NCBI GenBank assembly: GCA_028713225.1
Contig: JAQTOS010000002.1
Location: 62,001-126,000, forward strand
Length of the DNA stretch: 64,000 nucleotides
Source of the DNA: Candidatus Altimarinota bacterium
Lineage (GTDB): Bacteria; Patescibacteriota; Gracilibacteria; BD1-5; UBA6164
Direction of reading: 5' to 3'
Shown: positions 9,165-19,125 of the stretch, in pieces
Layout: every line of letters starts with the position of its first letter
Position numbering within the stretch: the stretch's first letter is position 1
Position numbers and translations under genes: made by a program
The notes under the pieces: model-generated
The model's database searches: none
The model's input: only the letters and a program-made list of their open reading frames with translations
What the model was told of the DNA's origin: nothing

Positions 9165-9773
9165 ATGCAAGAAAAAAATAATTATGTAGAGACGTATTGC
9201 AATACGTCTCTACGAAATAATAAAAAAGCTTATACATTTATAGAACTTATGGTTGTTATAACAATAATAGCTATGATAACTATAATGACTTATGTACCAT
9301 ATAATTTTTATTCTAACAAAGAAAAAGTAAGAATAACCGCCAAAGAAGTATCTCAAAGTTTATGAGAAGCTAGAAATATGGCAATAAATGGCTTATCGAA
9401 CTCAAATTCTAATGTACAAATTGGATTGTATTTTGATAAAAATGCTTGAAATAAGATTAGATATTTATCTTATCCTTATGATTTTTCAGGAACATATATT
9501 ACAAATGAAGATATTTCACAAAATATTAGATTAATAAAAGATAAAACTTTAGCAGATTCTGTTAATATAACTAGTGTAAATGATAAAGAAAATATACTTT
9601 TTATATTCAAATCTATTACTTGAGATTTAGAACTAAAGACTAGTAATGCTTGAACTTTCCAAACTTATACGAGTTGAAAACTGGATATAAATTTTTGATT
9701 TAAATGAGCAAGTTCTGGACCACTTACTAAAACAGTTAAATATAATACAAAAACATTTATTACAGATTATTAA
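9165..9773 (+). CDS. prepilin-like protein with repeat-derived leader
   Basis: Predicted 202 aa. The type IV prepilin signature 'AYTFIELMVVITIIAM' begins near residue 22, so the leader is unusually long. Leader residues about 8-17 ('VETYCNTSLR') are encoded by a 28-bp perfect palindrome (9186-9213) that belongs to the window's hairpin repeat families, as if a repeat had inserted in frame. The cleavage-proximal residue is Lys-Ala rather than Gly-Phe, yet the Glu5 equivalent is present. Probably a minor pilin or pseudopilin of the pilC operon. Confidence 0.78.
9186..9213. repeat. 28-bp perfect palindrome inside prepilin ORF
   Basis: Begins GTAGAGACG and ends CGTCTCTAC, all 28 bp self-complementary. 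Same layout as the copy at 9783-9810 with a different core, so the two share ends but not middle. Confidence 0.85.
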
Positions 9774-9782
9774 AAATTTCTT

Positions 9783-9868
9783 GTAGAGATAATTCGTGAA
9801 TTATCTCTACTTTTTGTTTATTTTATTAAGTCCCCCTTAATAAGGGGGTGGCTAAAAGCCGGGGGATT
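9783..9868. repeat. two adjacent hairpin repeats after the pilus block
   Basis: First, a 28-bp near-perfect palindrome 9783-9810 (GTAGAGATAA.../...TTATCTCTAC) followed by T5, able to end the pilus operon. Second, a G/C-rich element 9830-9868: CCCCC TTAATAA GGGGG, then GGC TAAAA GCC, then GGGGG, which can pair in two alternative ways. Both look like intergenic repeat elements, the second resembling widespread CCCCCTTAATAAGGGGG-type repeats. Confidence 0.72.
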
Positions 9869-9869
9869 A

Positions 9870-10433
9870 TTATACTTTCGTTTTGTTTATAAGCTTATTT
9901 AAAATTATTTCATCTATTCAAGTTAAAAGGAAAATCTTACTAGAATTATTTTTTGATATAAAATTTAATATTTTTGTTACAGTTTGGTCTTTGTCTTCTA
10001 ATTGTAGAATTCCTAATATGTTTAATATTTTTAATTCAGCTAAAACTAATTTAGTATAGTTTATATTTACTTCTTTGTTTATATCTTTAATAGTATCAAA
10101 AATTGATGATATTTGTACTCATTCTGGAGATAATTTTATAATAGTTGATATTATTTTTAGATATTGTTCTATTATTTTGTATTCTTTGTCTTCATATAAA
10201 AAAATAGACGAGATTTTGATATTTTTGATTTTATTTATTTTAGAAGATGCTTTATTTGTTTCTATTTCAAAATCTATTATATTTCATAAATCTAGAGTTT
10301 TTTCTTTTTTACTTATTTTTGCTGAAGCTTGAATTTTCCCATAATCATAGGAAAAAATAGTATATAAAATATCAGTATTTTGCTGTGAACTTACTTTCTT
10401 TAGAACAATTCATTTTGATTTAAAAATAGACAT
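9870..10433 (-). CDS. recO: RecO-like DNA repair protein
   Basis: Predicted 187 aa, shorter than the usual 230-250. The N-terminus matches the RecO OB-fold start: 'KGIVLKKVSSQQNTDILYTI' then 'YGKIQASAKISKKEK'. RecO loads RecA on SSB-coated single strands with RecR and RecF. The Cys zinc finger present in many RecO proteins is not seen, and the C-terminal helical part is short and divergent. Two TGA-Gly. The stop lies 1-2 bp from the repeat element at 9830-9868. It is 7 bp downstream of the glycosyltransferase gene (10441), so probably co-transcribed. Confidence 0.68.
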
Positions 10434-10440
10434 AATTTAA

Positions 10441-12114
10441 TTATCTTTTAAATTTATAAATTATTAATTTTTTATCCCAATCTTGAAATTCTTTTACTTT
10501 TTCTATTCAAAAATAATTATCTTTTCATTCAAGAAGTGCTTTTAATCCTGGTCTATAAGTAGCAAAATCCATATTATCAACTATAAGCAAATCTATATTA
10601 TTATAGCTAGCATATTTAATAATATCTGGAAGATTATCAGTATATGGAGTTAGCCATCTTTCTTTGCTTCAAGCATAAAAAGTAGTTATTGGCCATCTTT
10701 CCATTATTTTTGTATCAGTATTGAAATATTTTCAGTCATTATCTTTTTTAGAATAATTCTCTTGTATCCGATTTCAAGCAACTTTTTTGATATTATAATC
10801 AGAATCAGCTCGAGAATTTTCTGAGTAAAAAATAACAAGTCATGATATATTTATTGCCAAGAAAAGTACAAAAAATACAAATTGTTTTATACTAGATTTT
10901 ATATTTTCTAGAAAATATGCGCAGAATATAAAAGCTATTGGCAAGAATATTATGAAATATCTATCAAGTACAAAAAATATAGTGAAGAAAAATGAAGCAG
11001 TTAGGAAAAAACTAAAAAATACAACAAGGAAAGTATTTCTATTATTTCTAAAAAAATAGTAAAATCATCCAAGAAATGAAAATAAAAATAATAGGGAAGT
11101 GCTTATATAAAATATTCTTAAATACAAAGAATTTGTCTTATCAAAAGCAAGTTTTAAATAATCTCACACCAAGATTTTTGGAATATTTTGACTATATAAT
11201 TTAATTTGATTTTCTTTTATACGATTTATAGTTTTGCTTGGATTTCAAATTAAGAAATCTTTTGTTGATCAAGTGCTATAAGATTTATCATATTGGAGTC
11301 ATCCAGCAAATCCAGCAATAAGATGATGTTTATCAGGAGTTAATTCTCAAACCGCTTGTTCAAATCCAGAATCATCCATCTTATCTATTCATCTCATTGT
11401 GGCTTGTCTCAAATTTGAACTTCATTTATTTGTAAGTCACCATTCTCAAGTAATAGTGTGCATATAATAAATATAAGGACTTATAAGCAAGAAAAAACTT
11501 ATAATAATAGTAGCAAAATATAAACTAAATTCCTTAAAATTTATTTTTTTTGCAAATATTAAAAATAAAAATATCAAAAAAACTGATCAAATATAGATAA
11601 AAGCTTCAGCTCTAGTAAAATACATTAGTGTAAAAATAGCTCAAATTCAAATTGATTTGATGAAATTAGGCTCTTTTGAAAATTTTTGTAAGCCGTAAAA
11701 CAAAGCTAAAAATATAGGAATATATATGTTTTCAGATAATGCTTGAATATTGAAAAAAATCAGAGAACTTGATAGGTAATACAAAACTAAAGGAATAAAA
11801 ACAAAAGTATCATTTAAATATTTTCTAGAAATTTTGTACAAGAAAAGTCATCAAATAGCAAAAAATGCTAGATTTAGCAATTTTGCCAAAACAAAAACAT
11901 CACTAAATAGGAAGCTAAAAGGAGCTATAAATAAACTGTAAAGAAATCCAAACCAACCAGTTCAAAATCATTCCAATTTGAATTGTGCTAGATTTGAAGC
12001 CATTTGTAAATATGCAAAACTATCTGCATTTTTCAAAATATCATTTAAAGGAAGGAAATAGTAATGTATTACAGTTCAGATAAAACTGATTATGATGAAG
12101 ATAAAAAATTGCAT
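10441..12114 (-). CDS. polytopic membrane glycosyltransferase (GT-C fold, PMT-like)
   Basis: Predicted 557 aa with about ten hydrophobic segments in the first 430 residues and a soluble tail of ~130 residues. The first outside loop carries 'NDILKNADSFAYLQMA', matching the acidic Asp-x-Asp/Glu type motif of GT-C enzymes that use polyprenyl-phosphate sugars. Such enzymes transfer sugar to surface proteins or lipids on the outer face. Surface pilins and sortase substrates in this window are plausible acceptors, but that is inference. Start ATG 12114 gives an uninterrupted first membrane segment. Confidence 0.68.
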
Positions 12115-12193
12115 ATTTCAAAATTGTTAAGAATTTTATTCCTCTAATTATATAAAAACTAAGTAAAAAAACTAAAAAACTATAAAAATAAAT

Positions 12194-12221
12194 TTGACAT
12201 TAGTTTTTTTTTACATATAAA
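12194..12221 (+). promoter_or_regulatory. consensus promoter of the 12.2-kb unit
   Basis: TTGACA, 16 bp, TATAAA. It has the same layout as the promoters at 5011, 33445, 34060 and 50129, all in front of foreign-looking units. Confidence 0.75.
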
Positions 12222-12260
12222 CAAGAAGTCTTTTCAAAAAAATCTTTAGAGGACGTAAAA

Positions 12261-12416
12261 ATGATTAAGAGAATTATAAATTCTCTTCTAGCTCTTGTTT
12301 CAAATCTTATGTTATTTCTCATTTCACTTTTTGTGAAAAACAATTTGTGTTTTGATGAAAAACAAAGTTTTGGACATCAGTCTTATGAAGAGAAGCTTTC
12401 ATTGTCTCCTGCTTAG
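12261..12416 (+). CDS. 51-aa hydrophobic peptide in foreign-looking unit
   Basis: Starts with ATG six bases after a clear SD (AGAGGA), unlike native genes. The N-terminal ~27 residues are hydrophobic ('LLALVSNLMLFLISLFV') with two basic residues in front, so a single membrane segment or signal peptide; the rest is polar and ends at TAG. The single glycine is GGA. It is preceded by a consensus promoter and followed by several hairpins. No family recognised. It may be a small membrane peptide, or only a leader for the structured 3' part. Confidence 0.5.
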   Translation: MIKRIINSLLALVSNLMLFLISLFVKNNLCFDEKQSFGHQSYEEKLSLSPA

Positions 12417-12568
12417 AGCCCGAAAGGGCAATAAATTATTTTCCGCCTTGCGCGGAGGTCTAATAAAATTCGACTTTTAGAAGTCTAAAAATAAATGTGG
12501 TAAATACTTGTGGAAAGGAATAATATCTATTTACCCAAATTTTCTCTGGAGCTTAGGCTCCTTTTTTT
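12417..12568 (+). ncRNA. structured 3' region and terminator of the 12.2-kb unit
   Basis: Four hairpins in 150 nt: GCCC-GAAA-GGGC (12418-12429), TCCGC-CTTGC-GCGGA (12442-12456), GACTT-TTAG-AAGTC (12472-12485), and GGAGC-TTAG-GCTCC plus T7 (12548-12568, the terminator). G+C-richer than flanks. The 90 nt before the terminator hold no ORF. Could be a riboregulator or stable RNA that carries the 51-aa ORF at its 5' end. Confidence 0.5.
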
Positions 12569-12667
12569 GTGTTAAAAAAATAATATAAAAAAACAAGTGA
12601 AATTTTGGCTTTATTCAAAAAAATATGTTAGAATTAGTTAAATATTTACTTAGATAAAAATAAATTT

Positions 12668-14203
12668 ATGGCAAGAATTACAAAAACCTATGAAATAAAT
12701 ACAGAAAACATAAGAGGGGAATTTGAAAAACTTGATTGACAAGCGGGGCTTTCGGAAAAAGAACAAAGAATGCTATCTGTTTATGGTGAAATAAAAGATG
12801 AACATGAAAAAAGGCAAATAATATTAAATATTAAGAAACTTAATGAACTTAATGCTGAATTACAATCTATAAATGGGAAAATAAATCTTATAGATACTTT
12901 AAATGATCAAGATATCGAAAAAACTAAATTTAAACAAGCTATAAAAGATATTTTAAGAGAAAAAAATAGAATTATTCAATTGGAAGTGGTTTCAAAAAAA
13001 TGAAGTGATAAATCTAGAGATATTTTGAAATGAAAAAATATTGATGCAATTTCTGCTCGTGATTTACTTTTGGCTGAAAATGAAGATACTTGATTTTTAG
13101 CTAAAACATTTGCTTATAAACTAACAAAAGATGAAACTTGAGAAGAATCAGAAACTCCAGTTATTAGAGATGATATAAAAGAAAAAGATATTATTAAAAT
13201 TGATTTTGGTAAAAATAAAAATGCCAATTATAAGATTTGAGCAGCTGATATTCTTCCAGCAAGTGTAAAGATAGTAAAAATTATTGATTATAAGGGAAAA
13301 GAAATAATTTGAACAAGAGATATTGCATGAAATAAAGTAGGTTATTATGATGAAAATAATAAATATATTCCTATTTTTAATAATTATAAGATTTATATCC
13401 CATCATCAGATGAATTAAAAAATACAGAATATTCTAAATTTGGATTAAAATCAGTTTTTGCATCTGTATCAGAATTAAAAGATTTAGAAAAAAACGAGAA
13501 AGAAGCTAAAACTAGATATATATCTGAATTAGAATTAAATGAAAAAGCAGATATAGTTAAAGATACTGTTTTTAAACTTTCTTCTGAAGTTTGAGATCTT
13601 AAACCATATAAAAATAAAATTAATGCAATGTTAAATAAGGCTTCTGAATACAAATCTAAGAAAAATTTTTCTGTTTATTCTGAAGATGCTTTAGATTTAG
13701 CTATTACTAGATTGACTAAAACAAAAGAAATAATTTGAGACAAAGACTTTGATTTTGATTGGGATAAATATAAAGAAGCAATTGCAAGTCATGAAAGTGG
13801 TGGATCTTATTTTGCTAGAAATGATAACCTAGGAAGAAAAAAAGGAATTTCTTCTGAAAAATGGGCTTTTGGAAAATATCAATTCACAACTGAAACATTA
13901 AGATGATATTGAGTAGATTTATGAGCTCCAGATGAAGATAAAATCCAAGCTTTTTTATCTAATTCTGCACTTCAAGAAGAAATAATGGATAAAAATATGT
14001 TAACACTTATTGAAAAAAAGATTTTAGTTAAACCAAATATTGTTTCTAGTATGGAATCAAAAGAACATAGTTTGAATTATTATTTAGCTTTGTGTCATAT
14101 AGGTTGACCAGGAACTTTATCAAATGCAAATAAATCTGATTGGCGAGGAACTTCTGTTACTAAATATGCTTGTTGAGTTGAAGATTTAGCATTAGCCGCT
14201 TAA
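12668..14203 (+). CDS. coiled-coil protein with lysozyme-like (SLT-type) domain
   Basis: Predicted 511 aa. The N-terminal ~130 residues are charged and helical, residues ~180-250 contain strands ('KVGYYDENNKYIPIF'), ~260-340 another helical stretch. The C-terminal ~150 residues look like a transglycosylase/lysozyme fold: 'EAIASHESGGSYFARND' with the likely catalytic Glu, then 'WAFGKYQFTTETL' and 'YYLALCHIGGPG'. No signal peptide is evident, so export is unclear. It would cut peptidoglycan, perhaps for pilus passage or host attack. Many TGA-Gly, strong terminator after the stop. Confidence 0.7.
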
Positions 14204-14250
14204 AAACCAAAAGAAAGATTTCAAAATGAAATCTTTCTTTTGGTTTTTGG
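14203..14250 (+). terminator. long perfect rho-independent terminator
   Basis: About 20-bp stem (AAAACCAAAAGAAAGATTTC and its complement) around AAAA, then TTTTT. Confidence 0.92.
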
Positions 14251-14298
14251 AGTTTTTGCAATAAAATACTTTTAAATTAATAAATAAAAATAATTTTC

Positions 14299-15420
14299 AT
14301 GTACGATTTTGCTATAATTTGATGATGAGCTGCAGGACTTTTTGCTTCTATTTCTGCTCCAAAAGAAATGAAAAAAATTGTTTTAGAAAAAACAAAATCT
14401 ATGTGAACTAAAGTACTTCTTTCTGGTTGAGAAAGAGCAAATCTTACAAATATAGATATTGAGGCTACAAGAGATTACTTCGGGCAAAATAGAAAAGCTA
14501 TGATTTCAATTTTAAAAAGATTTTCACAATATGATACTATAAGTTTATTTGAAGAAGCTTGAATTAGAACACATGAGGAAGATAGATGAAGAATTATATT
14601 GGAATCAGGAAATTCAAAAGAACTTCTTGATATACTTATGAAAAAATCAAAAGCAAATAATACAGAATTAAAAACAAATTTTGAAGTAAAATCATTAAAA
14701 AAAATTGATGATTATTTTGAAATAGTACGATTAAGTTGAGAAAAAATTAAAGCTAAAAAAGTATTAGTTCGAGCTGGTGGAAAATCTTTTTCACAAGTCT
14801 GAACAACAGGAGATTGATATAATATAGCTCAAAGTTTTTGACTTAAATTGGCTCATCCATATAGATCTCTTTCAGCTTTTGCAACAAAAAAAGATTTATC
14901 AAGTATTTCATGAGTATCTACAAATTTATCTATGACTTTGTTTGATAAAACAACTTCTAAGGAAATTTACAGCGAATTTTGACCAATTCTTTTTACTCAT
15001 TTTGGCTTATCTGGTCCTATAATATTTAATGCTTCAACAGTGCTTTGAGAATATTTAAATAAAACTTTTCAAGATAGAGAAAGTTTAAAAGATGAAGATT
15101 TTGAGAAATACATTATTGAATCAATTGCAGTAAAACTAAATTTTGATTTAGAAAACACTCCAAAAAGGCGATTACAATTTTTTGAATTGAATCCAGATAA
15201 TTTAGAAATTAGTCTTGATTTGCAAAATTGGAGGTCTTGGAAGGAAGCAAAAGCAACTTGATGAGGAATCCTTCTAAATGAACTTGATAATAATTTGCAA
15301 GCTAAAAATGTTGAAGGATTATATTTTGCCTGAGAAGTTTTGGATTTGACAGGGAAGACAGGATGATTTAATTTACAATTAGCTTGGAGTACTGGTTATA
15401 TTGTGGGGACGAATGTGTAA
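14299..15420 (+). CDS. BaiN/HI0933-family flavoprotein
   Basis: Predicted 373 aa. FAD-binding N-terminus 'IIGGGAAGLFASI' (residues 6-18, three glycines TGA), 'LLSGGERANLTNID' near 47, 'GPILFTHFGLSGP' near 230, and C-terminal '[27 protein letters not shown]'. These are the hallmarks of the HI0933-like NAD(P)/FAD-dependent oxidoreductases (BaiN family); the reaction is unknown for most members. Somewhat shorter than the usual ~400 aa. It stands alone, followed by a cluster of hairpin repeats. Confidence 0.88.
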
Positions 15421-15435
15421 AAATATAGGGAAATA

Positions 15436-15599
15436 GGAATGAAAATATTCATTCCCTACAATAGAAATGAAATAAATTCCGTAGGGAACGAATATTTTCG
15501 TTCCAAAAATATATAAAACAAAATGGTAGGGAACGAATATTTTCGTTCCAAGAAATAAATAAAATCCAATGCATTGGAACGCAGGCCTGCGTTCCTTAC
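15436..15599. repeat. cluster of four hairpin repeats
   Basis: Copies at 15436-15459 (reverse orientation, GGAATG...CATTCCCTAC), 15481-15504 and 15526-15549 (both GTAGGGAACG, A/T core, CGTTCC), and 15576-15599 (GGAACG with CAGGCCTG core, CGTTCC). A TCCAATGCATTGGA palindrome (15565-15578) overlaps the last. The stem bases change together between copies (ACG/CGT versus ATG/CAT), so the fold is kept. Located between convergent baiN and pilT. Confidence 0.85.
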
Positions 15600-15604
15600 G
15601 AGAA

Positions 15605-15640
15605 CAAAAAGACAGAATTTTTAAAATCCTGTCTTTTTGT
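15605..15640. terminator. bidirectional terminator baiN/pilT
   Basis: AAAAAGACAG (15606-15615) pairs with CTGTCTTTTT (15629-15638); inner TTTTTAAAA can extend the stem. Lies between convergent genes. Confidence 0.82.
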
Positions 15641-15642
15641 TT

Positions 15643-16725
15643 TTATTCAGCTTTTTCTTTTACAAGTTTTGGATTATTTGCATATTTAAGTCATTCTTCT
15701 AATGAAATAACTCCAGAATTTACTAAATCAATTATATCTTTTTCTAGTAGTTGCATTCATTCTCTAACTCACATTTGCATAGTAGAAGGAATTTGGTGTA
15801 ATTGGTTTTCTCTTATTAGGTTAGAAATCGCACTATTATTTACTAGTATTTCTTTTACCATTCTAACTCCAGTTCAATCTTGAGTTTTTAATAATCTTTG
15901 AGAAAATACTGCCATAAGTGCATCAGCAAGTTGTAATCTAATTTGATTTTGTTGTCCAGCTTCAAAACTATCTATTATTCTTGAAATTGTTTGGTAAGCA
16001 GATCTAGTATGAAGAGTAGAAAAAACTAAATGCCCAGTTTCAGCCAAAGTTAGAGCCATTTCTATTTCTTCAGTATTTCTCATTTCCCCAAAAAGTATAA
16101 CTTGAGGATTTTGTCTCATCGCTCAAATAAGAGCTTTGTTATAATCAGGAACATCTTTACCAATTTCTTTTTGTTCTACGATTGATTTTTTATGTTTATG
16201 TCTATATTCTACTGGATCTTCTATAGTAATTATATGTTTTGCATAGTTTGCATTTATATAATCTATCATAGCAGCCAAAGTTGTAGATTTACCAGAACCA
16301 GTTGGTCCAGTAACTAAAACAAGTCATTGTCAGATTTTAGTTATTTCACTATACACTTCAGGAAGATTTAAATCTTCTAAACTAGGAATTTTTTCTGATA
16401 ATCTTCTAAGAACTACCATATAGTTTCACATTTGAAAAGAAATGTTTCATCTGAATCTTGTTCCACTAAATTCAAAAGCAAAATCCAAATTTTTTTCTTT
16501 TAGTAAACTTTCATTTTGGATTGCTGTCATCAAAGATTCAGCAAATTGTTTTGTGTCTTCAGAACTCATTTTTTCAACTCATTCATCTATAAGTACTATT
16601 TCTCATCATATTTTTATAGCAGGGTGTTTATCTGCTGTTATATACATATCACTTCATTTATTATCTATCATTACTTGAAGCAATTGGTCTCTCAAAATAT
16701 AGTCTTTTATTATAGAATTTTCCAT
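15643..16725 (-). CDS. pilT: pilus retraction ATPase PilT
   Basis: Predicted 360 aa, standard size. Walker A '[10 protein letters not shown]' near residue 137, the His box 'STLHTRSA', Walker B region '[17 protein letters not shown]' and an Asp box 'TIEDPVE' are seen. The Walker B segment has Asn where PilT usually has Asp (GEMRD); the acidic Glu is kept. PilT is the hexameric motor that depolymerises pili for twitching and DNA uptake. It is divergent from the three-pilin array downstream at 16936. TGA-Gly present, for example in 'IWGAMRQNP'-position glycine. Start after A/T-rich leader. Confidence 0.95.
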
Positions 16726-16844
16726 TTGTTTAAAAATTAGTATTAAATCTTGTATTAATATAACATACTTTTTGTAAATATGCCAATTTTTTTACTCATT
16801 TCTTACATAGATTTAATACAAATTTAATATTTTTTGCAATTTTT

Positions 16845-16935
16845 TTGACAAGCTGAAAAAAAATGTATATAATACTTCCGCAATAACCTGAATAGTTATT
16901 GAGATATTTTTTATTTATTAACTTTTTTTAGTTTT
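16845..16935 (+). promoter_or_regulatory. promoter and hairpin leader of pilin 1
   Basis: TTGACA (16845-16850), 17 bp, TATAAT (16868-16873): a perfect sigma-70-type promoter. The leader contains CAATAAC...GTTATTG, a hairpin also present in the pilin 2 leader with a different loop, followed by an identical A/T-rich stretch up to ATG. No SD. Suggests strong expression and possible mRNA stabilisation by the 5' hairpin. Confidence 0.8.
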
Positions 16936-17508
16936 ATGATGAAACAAACAAAAAAAGCGTTTACTCTAGTTGAGTTGATTATCGTTATTACTATCTTAGC
17001 AATACTTGCTACAATCGGTTTTATGTCTTACCAATCTTATACTGCTGATGCTAGAAATAGTAAAAGAGTTAATGATATTTCTTCACTACAATCTAAATTA
17101 GAAATTAGTGTTGCTAAATCTATTGATATTTTAACTTTTGCTTCTTGAGTAACAGCTAATCAAGTAGCTGCAACATTAACTGCTGGTAGTGGTACTGTAT
17201 TATCAGGAGCTACAAATTATGTAGCTTGAGATGTTAAATATGCTACATTTGGTGTTAATGCTGCTGATTTTTCTGATCCAGATTCTTCTAAATCATATCC
17301 AGCTTATAAACTTGGTGTTGTTAAATCTACTAATAAAGGAGCTCTATACCAATTTGTTGCTACTTTAGAAGCAGTTTCTGATGATACTAAAAAATCATTA
17401 GTTAAAGGTTTATTCTTAACTGGTGCTGGTGATACAGCTGCGGGTCTTGTTAAAGGTACTACATCTACTACTTGACTTGTTGATAAATCAGCTGATACAG
17501 CTTACTAA
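16936..17508 (+). CDS. major type IV prepilin, copy 1
   Basis: Predicted 190 aa. Leader 'MMKQTKKA' then the N-methylated helix 'FTLVELIIVITILAILATIG' with Glu5. The first ~60 residues are nearly identical in copies 2 and 3; the C-terminal domain diverges but keeps 'SLVKGLFLTGAGDT'. No Cys pair. The cleavage position has Ala-Phe rather than Gly-Phe. It has its own consensus promoter and terminator, so it can be expressed independently. PilD (37383-38405) would process it. Probably a main pilus subunit. Confidence 0.92.
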
Positions 17509-17523
17509 TATTTAATTATATTT

Positions 17524-17557
17524 AAAAAAACTCTCGAGAAATCGAGAGTTTTTTTGT
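17524..17557 (+). terminator. terminator of pilin 1
   Basis: AAAAAAACTCTCGA-GAAA-TCGAGAGTTTTTTT. Almost the same hairpin follows pilins 2 and 3. Confidence 0.92.
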
Positions 17558-17596
17558 ATTTTTGTTTATGAAATTTGATAAAATTTTGATGTTTTT

Positions 17597-17625
17597 TTGA
17601 CAATTGCAAATATATCATATATAAT
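17597..17625 (+). promoter_or_regulatory. promoter of pilin 2
   Basis: TTGACA, 17 bp, TATAAT, followed by a leader hairpin CAATAAC/GTTATTG and a stretch identical to the pilin 1 leader. Confidence 0.8.
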
Positions 17626-17686
17626 GCTTTAGCAATAACTTTGTTGTTATTGAGATATTTTTTATTTATTAACTTTTTTTAGTTTT

Positions 17687-18271
17687 ATGATGAAACAAAC
17701 AAAAAAAGCGTTTACTCTAGTTGAGTTGATTATCGTTATTACTATCTTAGCAATACTTGCTACAATTGGTTTTATGTCTTACCAATCTTATACTGCTGAT
17801 GCTAGAAATTCTAAAAGAACTAATGATTTATCTTCTCTACAATCTAAATTAGAAATTAGTGTTGCCAAATCTGTGGATATTTTAAGTTTAGTTACTAATA
17901 ATCCATTACTTCAAGTTGCTACAGGAGCTACATCTACAGTTGGTAGTGGTACTATGTTATCAGGAACTACAAATTATGAAGCTTGAGATGTTAGTTATTC
18001 AGTATTTGGTGTTAATGCTGCTGATTTCAAAGATCCAGGAACAGGTACTCCATCATATAAACTAGGTGCTGTTAAATCTACTAATATGTGAGCTTTATAT
18101 CAATTTGCAGCTACTATGGAAGCTACAAGTGATCAAGCTAAACAATCTTTAGTTAAAGGTTTATTTTTAACTGGAGGAACTGATACTATTAGAGGTCTTA
18201 TTAAATCAGGTAGTGGAACTATAACTGCATCTTGATTAACTAATGCTAATACTGCAGAATTTGCTTACTAA
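17687..18271 (+). CDS. major type IV prepilin, copy 2
   Basis: Predicted 194 aa. DNA from the leader through about codon 45 is almost base-for-base identical to copy 1, while the globular part ('NNPLLQVATGATSTVGSG', 'KQSLVKGLFLTGGTDTIRG') differs. Same Ala-Phe cleavage site and Glu5. Own promoter and terminator. Two or three TGA-Gly in the C-terminal half. Tandem, separately promoted pilins can allow alternative subunits or gene conversion. Confidence 0.92.
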
Positions 18272-18286
18272 TATTTAATTATATTT

Positions 18287-18319
18287 TAAAAAAACTCTTG
18301 AGAAATCGAGAGTTTTTTT
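18287..18319 (+). terminator. terminator of pilin 2
   Basis: AAAAAAACTCTTGA-GAAA-TCGAGAGTTTTTTT; one stem pair is G-T compared with the pilin 1 copy. Confidence 0.9.
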
Positions 18320-18429
18320 GTATTTTTGTTTATAAATTTTGATATATTTTTGACGTTTATTTGACTTTTATAGGCTATAATATTTTCGCAATATTTCTTG
18401 CAGTATTTTATTCCTTTTATTTATATTTT

Positions 18430-19023
18430 ATGATGAAACAAACAAAAAAAGCGTTTACTCTAGTTGAGTTGATTATCGTTATTACTATCTTAGCAATACT
18501 TGCTACAATTGGTTTTATGTCTTACCAATCTTATACTTCTGATGCTAGAAATTCTAAAAGAACTAATGATTTAAGTGCTTTGCAGTCTAAACTTGAAATT
18601 ATTGTTGCAAAAAACGCAACCGCTATAACTTCTTTTGCTTCTTGAATAACAGCTAATCAATTAGCTAATACTTTTAGCGCTGGTAGTGGAACAGTTCTTT
18701 CTGGATCTACTGTTTATAATGCTGGTGATGTTAATTATACTGCGTTTTGAGTATCTCAAAATGATTTTTCTGATCCATCATCTACAAGTTCTTTGGCTAA
18801 AGCTTATAAATTTGCTTGAGCTGTAACATCTAAGGGAAATATTTATCAATTTGTTGCTACATTAGAAGCTACAAGTGACCAAGCTAAACAATCTTTAGTG
18901 AAAGGTGTTTTTCTAACTGGTGGAACAGATACAGCACAAGGTCTTGTTGATAGTATTACAACTGCAGGGTCTAGTTCAAATTCATGAATTGTAAATGCTG
19001 CAACTAGTGATTTTGCTTACTAA
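18430..19023 (+). CDS. major type IV prepilin, copy 3
   Basis: Predicted 197 aa. Same leader and helix as copies 1 and 2, diverging after about residue 50 ('KLEIIVAKNATAITSFAS'); C-terminal 'KQSLVKGVFLTGGTDTAQG' keeps the family pattern. I chose ATG 18430 by alignment with the other copies; an upstream TTG at 18361 would add 23 hydrophobic residues but lies in the promoter region. The promoter is weaker-looking (TATAAT at about 18384 with a poorly spaced TTGAC box), and the conserved leader hairpin of copies 1 and 2 is missing. Confidence 0.9.
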
Positions 19024-19036
19024 TATTTAATTGTAT

Positions 19037-19070
19037 TTTAAAAAACTCTTGAGAAATCGAGAGTTTTTTT
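19037..19070 (+). terminator. terminator of pilin 3
   Basis: Third copy of the AAAAACTCTTGA-GAAA-TCGAGAGTTTTTTT hairpin, directly before the PriA fragment. Confidence 0.9.
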
Positions 19071-19125
19071 GTATTTTAATTATTTTTGATTAATATAGAA
19101 AAAATCATAAATAATATACGAAATA

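Noticed and set aside
15436-15599. Clustered short repeats as a possible CRISPR array
   Set aside because: The units are palindromic hairpins with variable cores and irregular spacing, there are no equal-length spacers, and no cas genes are present.
18361-18429. TTG start at 18361 adding a hydrophobic extension to pilin 3
   Set aside because: Alignment with pilins 1 and 2 fixes the start at ATG 18430, and the TTG lies in the promoter region.
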